This document shows, in pieces, positions 34,848 to 46,013 of a DNA stretch of 64,000 nucleotides; positions within the stretch are counted from its first letter, which is position 1; each line of letters opens with the position of its first letter. The translations under genes were made by a program, and so were the position numbers. The notes beneath the pieces were generated by a model. The model was given only the letters and a program-made list of their open reading frames with translations. It did not search any database and had not been told where the DNA came from. The DNA comes from Brevibacterium picturae (GTDB taxonomy: Bacteria; Actinomycetota; Actinomycetes; Actinomycetales; Brevibacteriaceae), in the NCBI RefSeq assembly GCF_900105045.1, contig NZ_LT629739.1, positions 310,001 to 374,000 on the forward strand. Direction: 5' to 3'.

Positions 34848-35836
34848 CTGCGACCTCCGAGGCCTCTGGCTGTCCCAGTGGCGGCGTCCGTGGCGGTGCC
34901 GGTGGCAGTGCCCGCGGCTGTGCCGGTGGCAGTGCCGTCGGCAGCCGGTCTCAGGTGGTGGACATCGCCTGCACTGACGCTGATGTCATTGTCGATGATG
35001 AGGTCGCCGCCGGCGTCGAGTCCGGTCGCTCGGCCGTACAGGTTGCTTCCATCGGGGCGTTCGACCCTGACCTGAGTCCCGAGTGTCACCATGTTCGCAC
35101 GCACCTCGTTGCCGACCGTGCTGCGGCTGAAATCGTCATCGTCATACTCGACAAGCTCCCTGTAGGCAGGAATCAGTGTGCTCAGAATCGAGATTAACAA
35201 GTCTTCATGAGCAACTTCTGAACCGTCCGTGTCCGTTTCGATAGCGATGGAACTCGCGCTCTCACGAGGCAGATCGTCAGGTTGCAGCCGGGTGTTGATC
35301 CCCATTCCCAGTACGATTCGCGGGCCCGTCGGCAGAGGTTCGACTCTGGCGAGGATTCCGCACAGCTTCTTCCCGTCTGCAGTCAGCACATCGTTGGGCC
35401 ACTTGAGCACTGCCGACACTCCCGCCTCGGCGATGGCCGCTCGCACCGCTTCCCCGGCGATCAGCGGGATCCACCCCCACGAGTCGAAGACGGCACCGGG
35501 CTCCAAAACGATCGAGAACGTCAGTGAACGACGGGCGGGCACCGTCCAGGTCCGCCCCAGCCGGCCGTGACCGGCGTTCTGATGATCGGTGCCGTAGACG
35601 CAGAACTGGGCGGGCACCTCGGCGAAGTCGGTGGCGTTTGAGACAGCGATCCGGCGTGTGCGATCGGTTGGGTCATCGGCGAGCGTGGACTGCCCCCGCA
35701 CCAGTGAGGCCAGCTCGTCATTCGTCGACGAGCACACGTCGTCCCAGATGATCACCGGCAGGTCGAGGTCGCGGGCCGCGGCCTTGCGGCGAAGGGATTC
35801 GACATCGACGAGGAAGGGACTGTGTTGGCTGTTCAC
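34844..35836 (-). CDS. birA: Biotin-[acetyl-CoA carboxylase] ligase
   Basis: Attaches biotin to carboxylase carrier proteins via biotinyl-AMP. Visible: CSSTNDELASL, HQNAGHGRLGRTWTVP (the biotin/AMP loop), LKWPNDVLTADGKKLCGIL and GMGINTR. No N-terminal DNA-binding domain is present, so it is the non-regulatory form. The catalytic and C-terminal domains end near residue 295; an Ala/Gly/Thr repeat tail (GTATGTAA unit) follows, encoded by 24-bp DNA repeats. Divergent from accD, the probable partner of its biotinylated target, with 67 bp between the starts. Confidence 0.93.
   Translation of the reverse strand: MNSQHSPFLVDVESLRRKAAARDLDLPVIIWDDVCSSTNDELASLVRGQSTLADDPTDRTRRIAVSNATDFAEVPAQFCVYGTDHQNAGHGRLGRTWTVPARRSLTFSIVLEPGAVFDSWGWIPLIAGEAVRAAIAEAGVSAVLKWPNDVLTADGKKLCGILARVEPLPTGPRIVLGMGINTRLQPDDLPRESASSIAIETDTDGSEVAHEDLLISILSTLIPAYRELVEYDDDDFSRSTVGNEVRANMVTLGTQVRVERPDGSNLYGRATGLDAGGDLIIDNDISVSAGDVHHLRPAADGTATGTAAGTATGTATDAATGTARGLGGRR
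34896..34936. repeat. 24-bp repeat in the 3' end of birA
   Basis: A 17-bp exact sequence (GTGCCGGTGGCAGTGCC) occurs at 34896 and 34920; it encodes an 8-residue Gly/Thr/Ala unit in the BirA tail, likely prone to length change. Confidence 0.6.
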
Positions 35837-35903
35837 CAGTCCACTTTAGATTCTTTTGGCGGGAGTGCACAATGATCGCACCGGGCGTCGTTATTGTGGA
35901 GGC

Positions 35904-37484
35904 ATGACGGATACCCCACGAACAACAGGTGAGCGCATCGACGCTTTCGTCCAGCGCCGGGATGCGGCCCATACCGGCAATGAGAAGTCGGTGGCCAACC
36001 AGCACAAGCGCGGCAAGCAGACCGCTCGCGAACGCATCGAGGCTCTCCTCGACGAGGATTCGTTCCAGGAGATCGACGAGTTCGCCCGCCACCACAACCA
36101 CCAGTTCGGGATGGAGAACAACCGCCCCGACGGTGACGGTGTGGTGTGCGGTCTGGGCACGATCGAGGGTAAGACCGTGGCCGTGTTCGCCCACGACTTC
36201 ACCGTCCTCGGCGGCTCCCTCGCCGAGGCGAACGGTCGGAAGATCGTCAAGGTCCAGAAGCTCGCCATCAAGTTGGGCTGCCCCATCATCGGCATCAACG
36301 ATTCCGGTGGCGCCCGGATCCAGGAGGGTGTGGGCTCGATCGCCCTGTTCGCGGAGATCTTCCGCCTCAACGTGGCCTCCTCCGGCGTGATCCCGCAGAT
36401 CTCTCTGATCATGGGGCCCTCGGCCGGCGGCGCGGTCTACTCCCCCGCGCTGACCGACGTCACGATCATGGTCGATCAGATCAGCCACATGTACATCACC
36501 GGGCCCGACGTCATCAAGACCGTCACCGGCGAGGAGGTCGGCCATGAGGACCTCGGCGGCGGCCGCACGAACAATACCGTCTCCGGCAACGCCCACTATC
36601 TGGCCAGCGACGAGGAGGACGCGCTGAACTACACGCGTGACCTGCTCTCGTTCCTGCCGCAGAACAACCTCGACCCGACCGATGCCGACGAGTTCGAATC
36701 GGATCTGGCCACTGCTCCTGAGGACGAGGCGCTGGATTCGCTCATGCCGGATTCACCCTCACAGCCCTACGACATCCTCGATGTCGTCACCACCGTCCTC
36801 GACGACGGGGAGTTCCTGCAGGTCTCCGAACTCTTCGCTCCGAACATCGTCACCGGCTTCGGTCGTGTCGAAGGAGTCAGCGTCGGCGTCATCGCGAACC
36901 AGCCGATGCAGCTGGCGGGAACACTGGACATCGATGCCTCGGAGAAGGCGGCACGCTTCGTGAGGCTCTGCGATGCGTTCAACATTCCGATCCTCACCTT
37001 CGTCGACGTGCCCGGTTTCCTGCCCGGCACGGACCAGGAGTTCAGCGGCATCATCCGCCGCGGGGCGAAGCTCATCTACGCCTACGGCGAAGCAACGGTT
37101 CCCCTGGTCACTCTCATCACCCGCAAGGCCTACGGCGGAGCGTACTGTGTCATGGGCTCGAAGCAGCTGGGCGCGGACATCAACCTCGCGTGGCCCAGTG
37201 CCCAGATCGCGGTCATGGGTGCTCAGGGTGCGGCGAACATCGTCTACAGGCGCAGGCTCAAGGCCGCCGGTGAAGCCGGCGAGGACGTCGATGCGCTGCG
37301 TGACGAGCTGATCCAGGATTATGAGGATGCACTCCTCAACCCGTACCTGGCTGCCGAAGAAGGCTACATCGACGCGGTCATCAAGCCGAGTGAGACCCGG
37401 AGCCGGATCGTGCGCAGCCTGCGGGCACTGAAGAACAAGCACGTTGACGCTCCCGCGCGCAAGCACGGTAACATCCCACTATGA
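35904..37484 (+). CDS. accD: Acyl-CoA carboxylase beta (carboxyltransferase) subunit
   Basis: Transfers CO2 from biotin to acetyl- or propionyl-CoA. Both carboxyltransferase halves are present, with [33 protein letters not shown] and [17 protein letters not shown] in the first and [35 protein letters not shown] and [16 protein letters not shown] in the second. 526 residues from the ATG at 35904, just after GGAGG; a start at 35856 would add 16 non-conserved residues. accE overlaps its stop by 4 bp. The biotin-carrying alpha subunit gene is not in the window. Acetyl versus propionyl preference is not decided. Confidence 0.94.
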   Translation: MTDTPRTTGERIDAFVQRRDAAHTGNEKSVANQHKRGKQTARERIEALLDEDSFQEIDEFARHHNHQFGMENNRPDGDGVVCGLGTIEGKTVAVFAHDFTVLGGSLAEANGRKIVKVQKLAIKLGCPIIGINDSGGARIQEGVGSIALFAEIFRLNVASSGVIPQISLIMGPSAGGAVYSPALTDVTIMVDQISHMYITGPDVIKTVTGEEVGHEDLGGGRTNNTVSGNAHYLASDEEDALNYTRDLLSFLPQNNLDPTDADEFESDLATAPEDEALDSLMPDSPSQPYDILDVVTTVLDDGEFLQVSELFAPNIVTGFGRVEGVSVGVIANQPMQLAGTLDIDASEKAARFVRLCDAFNIPILTFVDVPGFLPGTDQEFSGIIRRGAKLIYAYGEATVPLVTLITRKAYGGAYCVMGSKQLGADINLAWPSAQIAVMGAQGAANIVYRRRLKAAGEAGEDVDALRDELIQDYEDALLNPYLAAEEGYIDAVIKPSETRSRIVRSLRALKNKHVDAPARKHGNIPL

Positions 37485-37795
37485 GTCAGGAAGCACAGCA
37501 ATCCCCTGCCGAGGTCGCAGACGACGCCGTTGCCAACGACTTTCCCGCCTCGGTCGGGGGCCGGACGCAGGTGCGGGCGCACGACGGCGAACCCGTCAGC
37601 GATGACATGGCCAGCGCCGCAGCGGTGGCGGCCGTGGTTGCGATCCGTCAGGTGGCCCTCGCCTACGCTGCCAATCAGGCCGCGGCGGCGGATCAGATGG
37701 AGACGACGAAGCGTGATCGCGCCGGCTTCAATGCCCCGCGCCGCAATGTGCGCCGACGCCTCCCCCAGACCTGGACGCAGACACTGGGTCGCTGA
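37481..37795 (+). CDS. accE: Acyl-CoA carboxylase epsilon subunit
   Basis: Short 104-residue protein with no catalytic motif. Its place, overlapping the accD stop by ATGA, and its pattern (acidic start, an Ala/Val-rich helix [19 protein letters not shown], a basic stretch and a late Trp in [11 protein letters not shown]) match the small epsilon subunits that stimulate actinobacterial acyl-CoA carboxylases. Sequence conservation in this family is low, so the call rests mainly on position and size. A strong terminator follows at 37810. Confidence 0.75.
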   Translation: MSQEAQQSPAEVADDAVANDFPASVGGRTQVRAHDGEPVSDDMASAAAVAAVVAIRQVALAYAANQAAAADQMETTKRDRAGFNAPRRNVRRRLPQTWTQTLGR

Positions 37796-37809
37796 GCCGA
37801 CGGATACGC

Positions 37810-37844
37810 TTCGGGCGCCGACAGTTGCACTGTCGGCGCCCGAA
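37810..37844. terminator. Strong two-way terminator between accE and the DHA2 transporter gene
   Basis: Perfect 15-bp stem (TTCGGGCGCCGACAG, 37810-37824, with its complement at 37830-37844) and a TTGCA loop, 15 bp after accE and 23 bp from the convergent stop. Confidence 0.88.
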
Positions 37845-37866
37845 CTGTGTCCGCGAGGGGAGCTGC

Positions 37867-40457
<2,591 letters not shown>

Positions 40458-40465
40458 ATCCACAT

Positions 40466-40500
40466 TATTGCACCCCGTGCATTTTTGCCTCAAGTGCAAT
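40466..40500. promoter_or_regulatory. Candidate TetR operator, three TGCAC half-sites
   Basis: TGCAC-CCC-GTGCA at 40469-40481, plus a third GTGCA at 40494-40498; the outer copies form ATTGCAC...GTGCAAT. It starts about 10 bp before the TetR start codon and is AT-richer than its surroundings. Confidence 0.6.
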
Positions 40501-40551
40501 TATCGTGTTCTACGGCACACTCCCAGGAATCCCCCTTCTCGACTGCCCCGC

Positions 40552-41349
40552 TCAGTACCCGAGCTTCGCATTCGTCAGCACCGGAATCGCCTCGGCGGCC
40601 TTGTCGGCTCCCGCGAGGTCCACCTCGACGATCTCAAGTGCCTCCTCACCCTCGAGTGAGGAGATGACGTGGCCGAAGGGATCGGACACGAGACTGTGGC
40701 CGACTCCGGTGGGGCCCTTCTTCGGCACGTCGACACCGCTGACCTCGGGATCGGCCTGGCCGATTGCTGCGACGAACATATTGCTGTCCAAGGCTCGGGC
40801 CCGGGCCAGAGTCTGCCACTGCTCGACCTTGCCCTTCCCCGCGCCCCAGGACGCCGAGACGATGGCGAGCTTGGCGCCACGGCGGCTGAGCTCGGCGTAG
40901 AGCTTCGGGAAGCGGATGTCGTAGCACAGGGTCACACCGAGGCTCTCGCCGCCGAGGTCGATGACGACCGGGTCCTCACCGGCGACGACGGTGTCGGATT
41001 CCTTGAACCCGAAGGCGTCGTAGAGATGGATCTTCGCATAGTCGCGGCGCTCACCCTGCGGCGAGTAGACGGCAAGCAGATTGATCACCTTCTCACCTGA
41101 GACGGCGAACTCCCCCACGATGACGGTGATGCCGGCGTCGGCCGCCAGCTGGGCCATCGCGGCCCGCCACGATTCGGTGTTCGCCTCGGCGACGTCGCGC
41201 AGTCCGGGACCGAAGGCCGACATCGTAGCCTCGGGGAAGACGACGAACTCGGCACCCGTCTCGGCGGCTCGGTTCGTGTAGTCCCTGACCTTGTCGAGGT
41301 TGTCCGCGACCGTGGTGGTGGAGTTGATCTGCGCGAGTGCGAATTTCAT
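40552..41349 (-). CDS. Carbon-nitrogen hydrolase (nitrilase superfamily)
   Basis: 265-residue amidase-type enzyme. The catalytic triad is visible as Glu 40 (FVVFPEATM), Lys 106 (YAKIHLYDAFG) and Cys 142 (VTLCYDIRFPKL), with a structural Glu in WGAGKGKVEQW. The length and the IHLYDAFGFKES and DIRFPKLYAEL blocks resemble omega-amidase/Nit-type and deaminated-glutathione amidases, not true nitrilases, but the substrate cannot be assigned. It stands 94 bp upstream of the TetR/exporter operon on the same strand. Confidence 0.88.
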   Translation of the reverse strand: MKFALAQINSTTTVADNLDKVRDYTNRAAETGAEFVVFPEATMSAFGPGLRDVAEANTESWRAAMAQLAADAGITVIVGEFAVSGEKVINLLAVYSPQGERRDYAKIHLYDAFGFKESDTVVAGEDPVVIDLGGESLGVTLCYDIRFPKLYAELSRRGAKLAIVSASWGAGKGKVEQWQTLARARALDSNMFVAAIGQADPEVSGVDVPKKGPTGVGHSLVSDPFGHVISSLEGEEALEIVEVDLAGADKAAEAIPVLTNAKLGY

Positions 41350-41453
41350 GGCCAGTCCTTGCGATCCGGGGATGTCGACGGTGCGTTCAGGCTATCGCGA
41401 TCGCGTGGCAGGAGAAACCTCCGCCCAGTCTCACCTCGACTTCGGCTGCCTCC

Positions 41454-42650
41454 TCAGTGCAGGTACTCGCGGCCGGGACGACCGCCTCGGCGACGGCCGT
41501 GGACGCTGAAGTAGAGGATCATGGCGACGACCACAAGTCCCGCGCAGAGCATGAACATGCCGTTTCCGCCGGTCAGCGGCATGATCGCGCCGAGGATGAT
41601 CGGTCCGATCCCCGAACCCGCATCGAGGAGCAGGAAGAAGGAGGCGGTGGCGACCGGTACACGGTGCATGGGCACCGATTTCACGGTGATCGCCTGCATG
41701 CACGGCATGAGGGAACCGAAGCCCAGGCCGACGAAGACACCGGCGAGGATGATGCCGGGCATGGTCGGCCAGACGGCCAGCAGGATGTTGCCGGCCAGGT
41801 TGAACACGAATACGGGGTAGATGACGAAGTTGTCGCCGAGGGCATCCTGCATGCGCCCCACGAACAGTCGTGCGACCAGTGACGCGACGGCGAAGGCGAC
41901 GAAGAACAGGGAGGCGGCGGCCGGAACTCCGTTGTCGGCGGCATAGCCGGCGAGGAACACGAGCGCCGCGGCATAGGCGGTTCCGCACACGAGCATGATC
42001 GAACCGATGCGCAGACCGTCGGGATCCACGAGGGTGCTGATCTTGAAGTGCCATTTCGACCGACGCTGCTCCTCGCTGAGCTCCTGGACGGGCAGCTTGA
42101 TGGCCACACAGAGGATGAAAGCGACAACCGACATGAACGCCGAGGCACCGAAGAGCATCACGAAGTCGAAGGCGCGCGGGAGGATCACGCCCAGGTAGGG
42201 GCCCAAGGCGGTGGACAGTGTCGTCGCGGTGCCGAAGTACCCGGTGCCCTCACCTCGGCGGGAGGAGGGGATGACGCTCTGGATCGCGGTCATGATTGCC
42301 GTGTTGCCGGCGCCGAAGGCGATGCCGTGGATAATGCGGATGACCAGCAGCCAGACGAGGGTGTCGGCGAACATGTAGGCCACGGAGGCGAGGATGGACA
42401 CGGCCATGGTGATGATGAGCAGCTTCCGGCGGCCGATGAAGTCGAGGTATTTGCCGGTCAGAACACGGGAGACGACGGCACCGACGACGAACGAAGAGGA
42501 GGCGAATCCGGCCGCAGCCTCACCGGCGGAGAATCGGGCGACAGCGTAGCCGGCCATGGACGTCATGAGGAGGTAGAACACCATCGACATCGCCAGGTTG
42601 AGACCGATGCCGACGACGAAGTCCTTGGTCCATAGCTGTGCCCGTGTCAC
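41454..42650 (-). CDS. MFS transporter, 12-TM
   Basis: 398 residues with about 12 hydrophobic segments, the MFS loop GKYLDFIGRRKLL between helices 2 and 3 and RIIHGIAFGAGNTAIMTA in helix 4. A second loop GRMQDALGD separates the halves, around a ~30-residue cytoplasmic stretch. The size and pattern suit a DHA1-like exporter or a small-solute carrier; the substrate is unknown. The start is GTG with a weak ribosome site; the DUF885 gene diverges from it across a 201-bp gap. Confidence 0.85.
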   Translation of the reverse strand: MTRAQLWTKDFVVGIGLNLAMSMVFYLLMTSMAGYAVARFSAGEAAAGFASSSFVVGAVVSRVLTGKYLDFIGRRKLLIITMAVSILASVAYMFADTLVWLLVIRIIHGIAFGAGNTAIMTAIQSVIPSSRRGEGTGYFGTATTLSTALGPYLGVILPRAFDFVMLFGASAFMSVVAFILCVAIKLPVQELSEEQRRSKWHFKISTLVDPDGLRIGSIMLVCGTAYAAALVFLAGYAADNGVPAAASLFFVAFAVASLVARLFVGRMQDALGDNFVIYPVFVFNLAGNILLAVWPTMPGIILAGVFVGLGFGSLMPCMQAITVKSVPMHRVPVATASFFLLLDAGSGIGPIILGAIMPLTGGNGMFMLCAGLVVVAMILYFSVHGRRRGGRPGREYLH

Positions 42651-42851
42651 TGAAGATCAGTCTCTCTTTCTGTTGAATGCTGCACAGCGTCCCCAGAATG
42701 TCTGCTGTCATGGCTGATCCGCTGTGATCGAGCCAGGGGACCTACCTATGCTATCGGGTGGCTCCTGCCGACGATGAGGCGTCTCAGCGTGATCTTGGTC
42801 TAATCACATGGCCACGGACTGCTGTGTTCTCAGTCATATAGGGTGAGAATC

Positions 42852-44522
42852 ATGACCCAGAAGAGAACCCCTTCGGCCATCGACGCCGTCGCTGAAGAAT
42901 ACGTTGACGCCTCGCTCGCACTCTCCCCCTCGCTGGCCCTCTACCTCGGCCTCGACGGTGCGACAGGCTTCGACGACTTCTCCCCCGCGGGCCTGGCTGC
43001 CGCCAATGATCTCACTGTCAAGACCCTGGCCAAGCTCGCCGAGGCGGAGAAGGCGGCCGATCTCGACGACGTCGACCTCGCCACCATCGATGCGATGCGC
43101 GACCGGCTCACCGTCGACCGCGATTATTTCGAGGCCGGGCTCAAGCATTCGAGCCTCAACGTCATCGAGTCTCCCCTGCAGTCCATCCGCGACGCCTTCG
43201 ACCTCATGCCCACCGAGACCGCTCAGGATTGGGAGGCGGTGGATACGACGATGGCGGCCGTGCCCACGTCCGTCGCCGGCTATCAGGAGTCGCTGTCCCT
43301 GGCCAAGAGCCGCGGCCAGGTCTCGGCCCGGATCCAGGTCGAGAAGGTCATCGAACAGGCCCGCGCGGTAGCCGAACCGGGCAGCAACTTCGACCAGCTC
43401 ATTGCCGGAGCCACCGCCGCCCCGCCCTCCTTGCGTCAGCGGTTGAACACCCACGCCGAGGCGGCCCGCGAGTCGTTCTCCCACCTCGCCGATTTCTTGA
43501 CGGCTGAGCTCCTCCCCGCCGCTGGGGAGAACGAAGCCTGCGGACGCGAGGCCTACGCCCTGTACTCGCGTGACTTCCTCGGCGCGGAGGTCGACTTCGA
43601 TGAGACCTATGCGTGGGGACTCGAGGAGCTCGCCCGCATCGACGCGCAGCAGCGTGAGGTTGCGGAGAAGATTCAGCCCGGTGCCGACCTGTTCGAGGTC
43701 ATGGAGACACTCAACAAAGATCCGGAGCGGACCCTGCATGGGTCGGAGGGTCTGCGTGAGTGGATGCAGAAGGTCGCCGATGAAGCGATCACCGAGCTCG
43801 GGAAATCACATTTCGACATTCCCGAACCCGTGCGCACAATCGAATGCATGATCGCACCCTCGGCCACCGGAGGCATCTACTACACGGGCCCCACCGACGA
43901 CTTCTCCCGTCCGGGCCGAATGTGGTGGTCGGTGCCCGAAGGCGTCACCGAGTTCGCCACCTGGCAGGAGAAGACCACCGTCTATCACGAGGGTGTGCCC
44001 GGCCATCACCTGCAGGTCGGCCAGGCCACCTATGTCTCCAACACCCTCAACCGTTGGCGTCGGCTCATGTGCTGGGTCTCCGGCCACGGTGAGGGCTGGG
44101 CCCTCTATGCCGAGAAGCTCATGGCCGACCTCGGCTTCCTGGACGACCCGGCTGACTACCTGGGCATGCTCGATTCGCAGCGCCTGCGCGCAGCTCGCGT
44201 GGTCCTCGACATCGGCTTCCACCTGGGGCTCGAAGCTCCGGCCAGCCTCGGCGGAGGAATCTGGAACCGGGAGAAGGCCTGGCAGTTCCTCACCGACAAT
44301 GTCGCCATGGACCGGTCCTTCCTCGCCTTCGAACTCGACCGCTACCTGGGCTGGCCCGGACAAGCGCCCAGCTACAAGCTCGGGCAGCGATTGTGGGAGC
44401 AATACCGCGAAGAGGCCAAGACCGAGGCCGGAGCGGACTTCGACCTCAAGGCCTTCCACACCAAGGCCCTCAACCTGGGATCGGTCGGCCTCGACGCCCT
44501 GGGCCGGGCCATGAAGCGCTGA
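42852..44522 (+). CDS. DUF885 family putative zinc metallopeptidase
   Basis: 556 residues. The C-terminal half has YHEGVPGHHLQVGQA (His 379, Glu 380), an HExxxxHH-type zinc motif typical of DUF885, and GHGEGWALYAEKLMADLGF, which supplies the third ligand region. No signal peptide, so cytosolic. Its substrate is unknown; family members are presumed carboxypeptidase-like. The start is the ATG at 42852; TATAGG (42838-42843) is 8 nt upstream and could be a -10 of a leaderless mRNA, although GGGTGAG could also serve as a ribosome site. GntR gene follows after 33 bp. Confidence 0.85.
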   Translation: MTQKRTPSAIDAVAEEYVDASLALSPSLALYLGLDGATGFDDFSPAGLAAANDLTVKTLAKLAEAEKAADLDDVDLATIDAMRDRLTVDRDYFEAGLKHSSLNVIESPLQSIRDAFDLMPTETAQDWEAVDTTMAAVPTSVAGYQESLSLAKSRGQVSARIQVEKVIEQARAVAEPGSNFDQLIAGATAAPPSLRQRLNTHAEAARESFSHLADFLTAELLPAAGENEACGREAYALYSRDFLGAEVDFDETYAWGLEELARIDAQQREVAEKIQPGADLFEVMETLNKDPERTLHGSEGLREWMQKVADEAITELGKSHFDIPEPVRTIECMIAPSATGGIYYTGPTDDFSRPGRMWWSVPEGVTEFATWQEKTTVYHEGVPGHHLQVGQATYVSNTLNRWRRLMCWVSGHGEGWALYAEKLMADLGFLDDPADYLGMLDSQRLRAARVVLDIGFHLGLEAPASLGGGIWNREKAWQFLTDNVAMDRSFLAFELDRYLGWPGQAPSYKLGQRLWEQYREEAKTEAGADFDLKAFHTKALNLGSVGLDALGRAMKR

Positions 44523-44555
44523 CGCTCTGTAGATCACCGGTGGGAGAATGACCTC

Positions 44556-45272
44556 GTGAAGAACAACGACAGCCCGAGCACTGACAGTCGACGCTCCGAG
44601 ACCGTGCGCGTCACCGAGGTGCTGCGCAACGAGATCATCGACGGCGTCCGGTTGCCCGGCAGCAAGCTGGTGGAGCGAAACCTCGCCACGGAGCTCGGCG
44701 TCAGTCGCGTGCCGATCCGCGAAGCCCTCAAACAGCTCGCTTCCGAAGGCCTGGTGGCGAATCGGCCCAACACCTGGTCGACGGTGCGCGAGTTCTCCCC
44801 CAGCGACATCGCCGACCTCAATGAGGTCCGGACCGTCTTCGACATCCTGTCCTTCGAACTCGCCGCACAGCGCCACAACCGGGAAGGCCTGGCCAAGCTC
44901 GAGGCCGCAATGGCCAAGGGCAAGGAACTGTCGAAGGCCGGTGATGTGGTCGGCGCGCACCGTTCGGCGGCAGACTTCCACGCAATCGTCACCGAGCTCT
45001 CCGGCAACCGACTCCTCGTCGAGATCGGTGAGCTACTCGATTCACGCATGCGCTGGCAGCTGAGCCAGCACGACGACCTCGACTTCGTCGCCACGGAGCA
45101 CGCCCAGCTCTATGACGCCATCGCCCATCGGGACCAGGCGAAGGCCAGGGATCTGGCCGCCCACCATCTCGGAACGAGTCAGAAACAGCACGACAAGCAC
45201 AAGGAGCGCCTCGCCAATGCCGTCGGCGAGGACACCGCATCAGATCAGGACACCGAAACAGACGAGGACTGA
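44556..45272 (+). CDS. GntR family regulator, FadR/FCD subfamily
   Basis: 238 residues. Winged helix-turn-helix at ~15-80 (LRNEIIDGVRLPGSKLVERNLATELGVSRVPIREALKQLASEGLV), followed by an all-helical FCD effector domain with the metal/ligand motif DFHAIVTELSGN and late His residues. The tail is acidic. FCD regulators usually answer to carboxylates from a neighbouring pathway; here the racemase and NCS1 permease genes converge on it with only 2 bp between, so they are the likely targets by position. The GTG start has GGGAG 9 nt upstream. Confidence 0.9.
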   Translation: MKNNDSPSTDSRRSETVRVTEVLRNEIIDGVRLPGSKLVERNLATELGVSRVPIREALKQLASEGLVANRPNTWSTVREFSPSDIADLNEVRTVFDILSFELAAQRHNREGLAKLEAAMAKGKELSKAGDVVGAHRSAADFHAIVTELSGNRLLVEIGELLDSRMRWQLSQHDDLDFVATEHAQLYDAIAHRDQAKARDLAAHHLGTSQKQHDKHKERLANAVGEDTASDQDTETDED

Positions 45273-45274
45273 GG

Positions 45275-46000
45275 TCACGCAGCGGTGAAGGGCCACCCGC
45301 TCATCTGCTTCGGCCGGGCCGTGGCGTAGGTACGGACCTTCGAGGTCCTCAGCCCCAGCTCCACAAGCGACTCCGCCAGTTTCACCGCAGCGGTGACCCC
45401 GTCGACGACGGGCACCTCGCATCGCTCGACGATGACCTGTTTGAGGTCTGCCATTCCCCCGCAGCCGAGGACGATGGCCTCAGCCCGGTCACGGTCGACC
45501 GCCTCGGCGGCCTGATCAGCGATCGCCTCAATGGCACGATCGGGCTGATTCTCCAGCTCGAGCACAGCCATCCCGGAGGCTCGCACCGAGGTGCAGTGCG
45601 TGTTCAGGCCGGCCAGGAGCAGCCGGTCCTCAATGAGGGGAACCGTGCGGTCAAGCGTCGTCACGACCGCGTACCGGTGGCCGAGGAACATTGCCAGCGC
45701 AGCACCCGCCTCGGTGATGTCGATGACGGGAACGTCGAGGAGTTCCTGCAGTCCCTCGCGCCCGTGCTCGCCGTATCCGGCCTGGATGACGGCGTCGAAC
45801 TCGCCGGGATGCTTCATCACCGCATCCATGACTCCCAGCGCCGCGAGATAGCTCTCGACGTTGCCTTCGCAGGATTCGGCACCGAAGCTCGGCGTGAGGG
45901 GAATGATTTCGGTGTCCGCCGAGGCGACCTCGCGTGCCGCATGGGCGATGGACTCGGTCATCGACTCGGTGGTATTGACGTTGACGACGAGAATTTTCAT
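45275..46000 (-). CDS. Asp/Glu/hydantoin racemase family protein with one catalytic Cys missing
   Basis: 241 residues. The N-terminus MKILVVNVNTTESMTESI and C-terminal LGCGGMADL and AESLVELGLRTSK regions match hydantoin racemases (HyuA/HyuE), which use two cysteines, one in each half, as acid and base. The second (Cys 180 in VLGCGGM) is present. Where the first belongs, in the ACFGDPG motif, this protein has AGYGEHG, with Gly 75. It may therefore use another base or catalyse a different reaction. It follows the NCS1 permease gene by 13 bp, so import and conversion of a hydantoin-like ring compound is a fair inference. Confidence 0.82.
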   Translation of the reverse strand: MKILVVNVNTTESMTESIAHAAREVASADTEIIPLTPSFGAESCEGNVESYLAALGVMDAVMKHPGEFDAVIQAGYGEHGREGLQELLDVPVIDITEAGAALAMFLGHRYAVVTTLDRTVPLIEDRLLLAGLNTHCTSVRASGMAVLELENQPDRAIEAIADQAAEAVDRDRAEAIVLGCGGMADLKQVIVERCEVPVVDGVTAAVKLAESLVELGLRTSKVRTYATARPKQMSGWPFTAA

Positions 46001-46013
46001 GGTGGGGCCTCAA

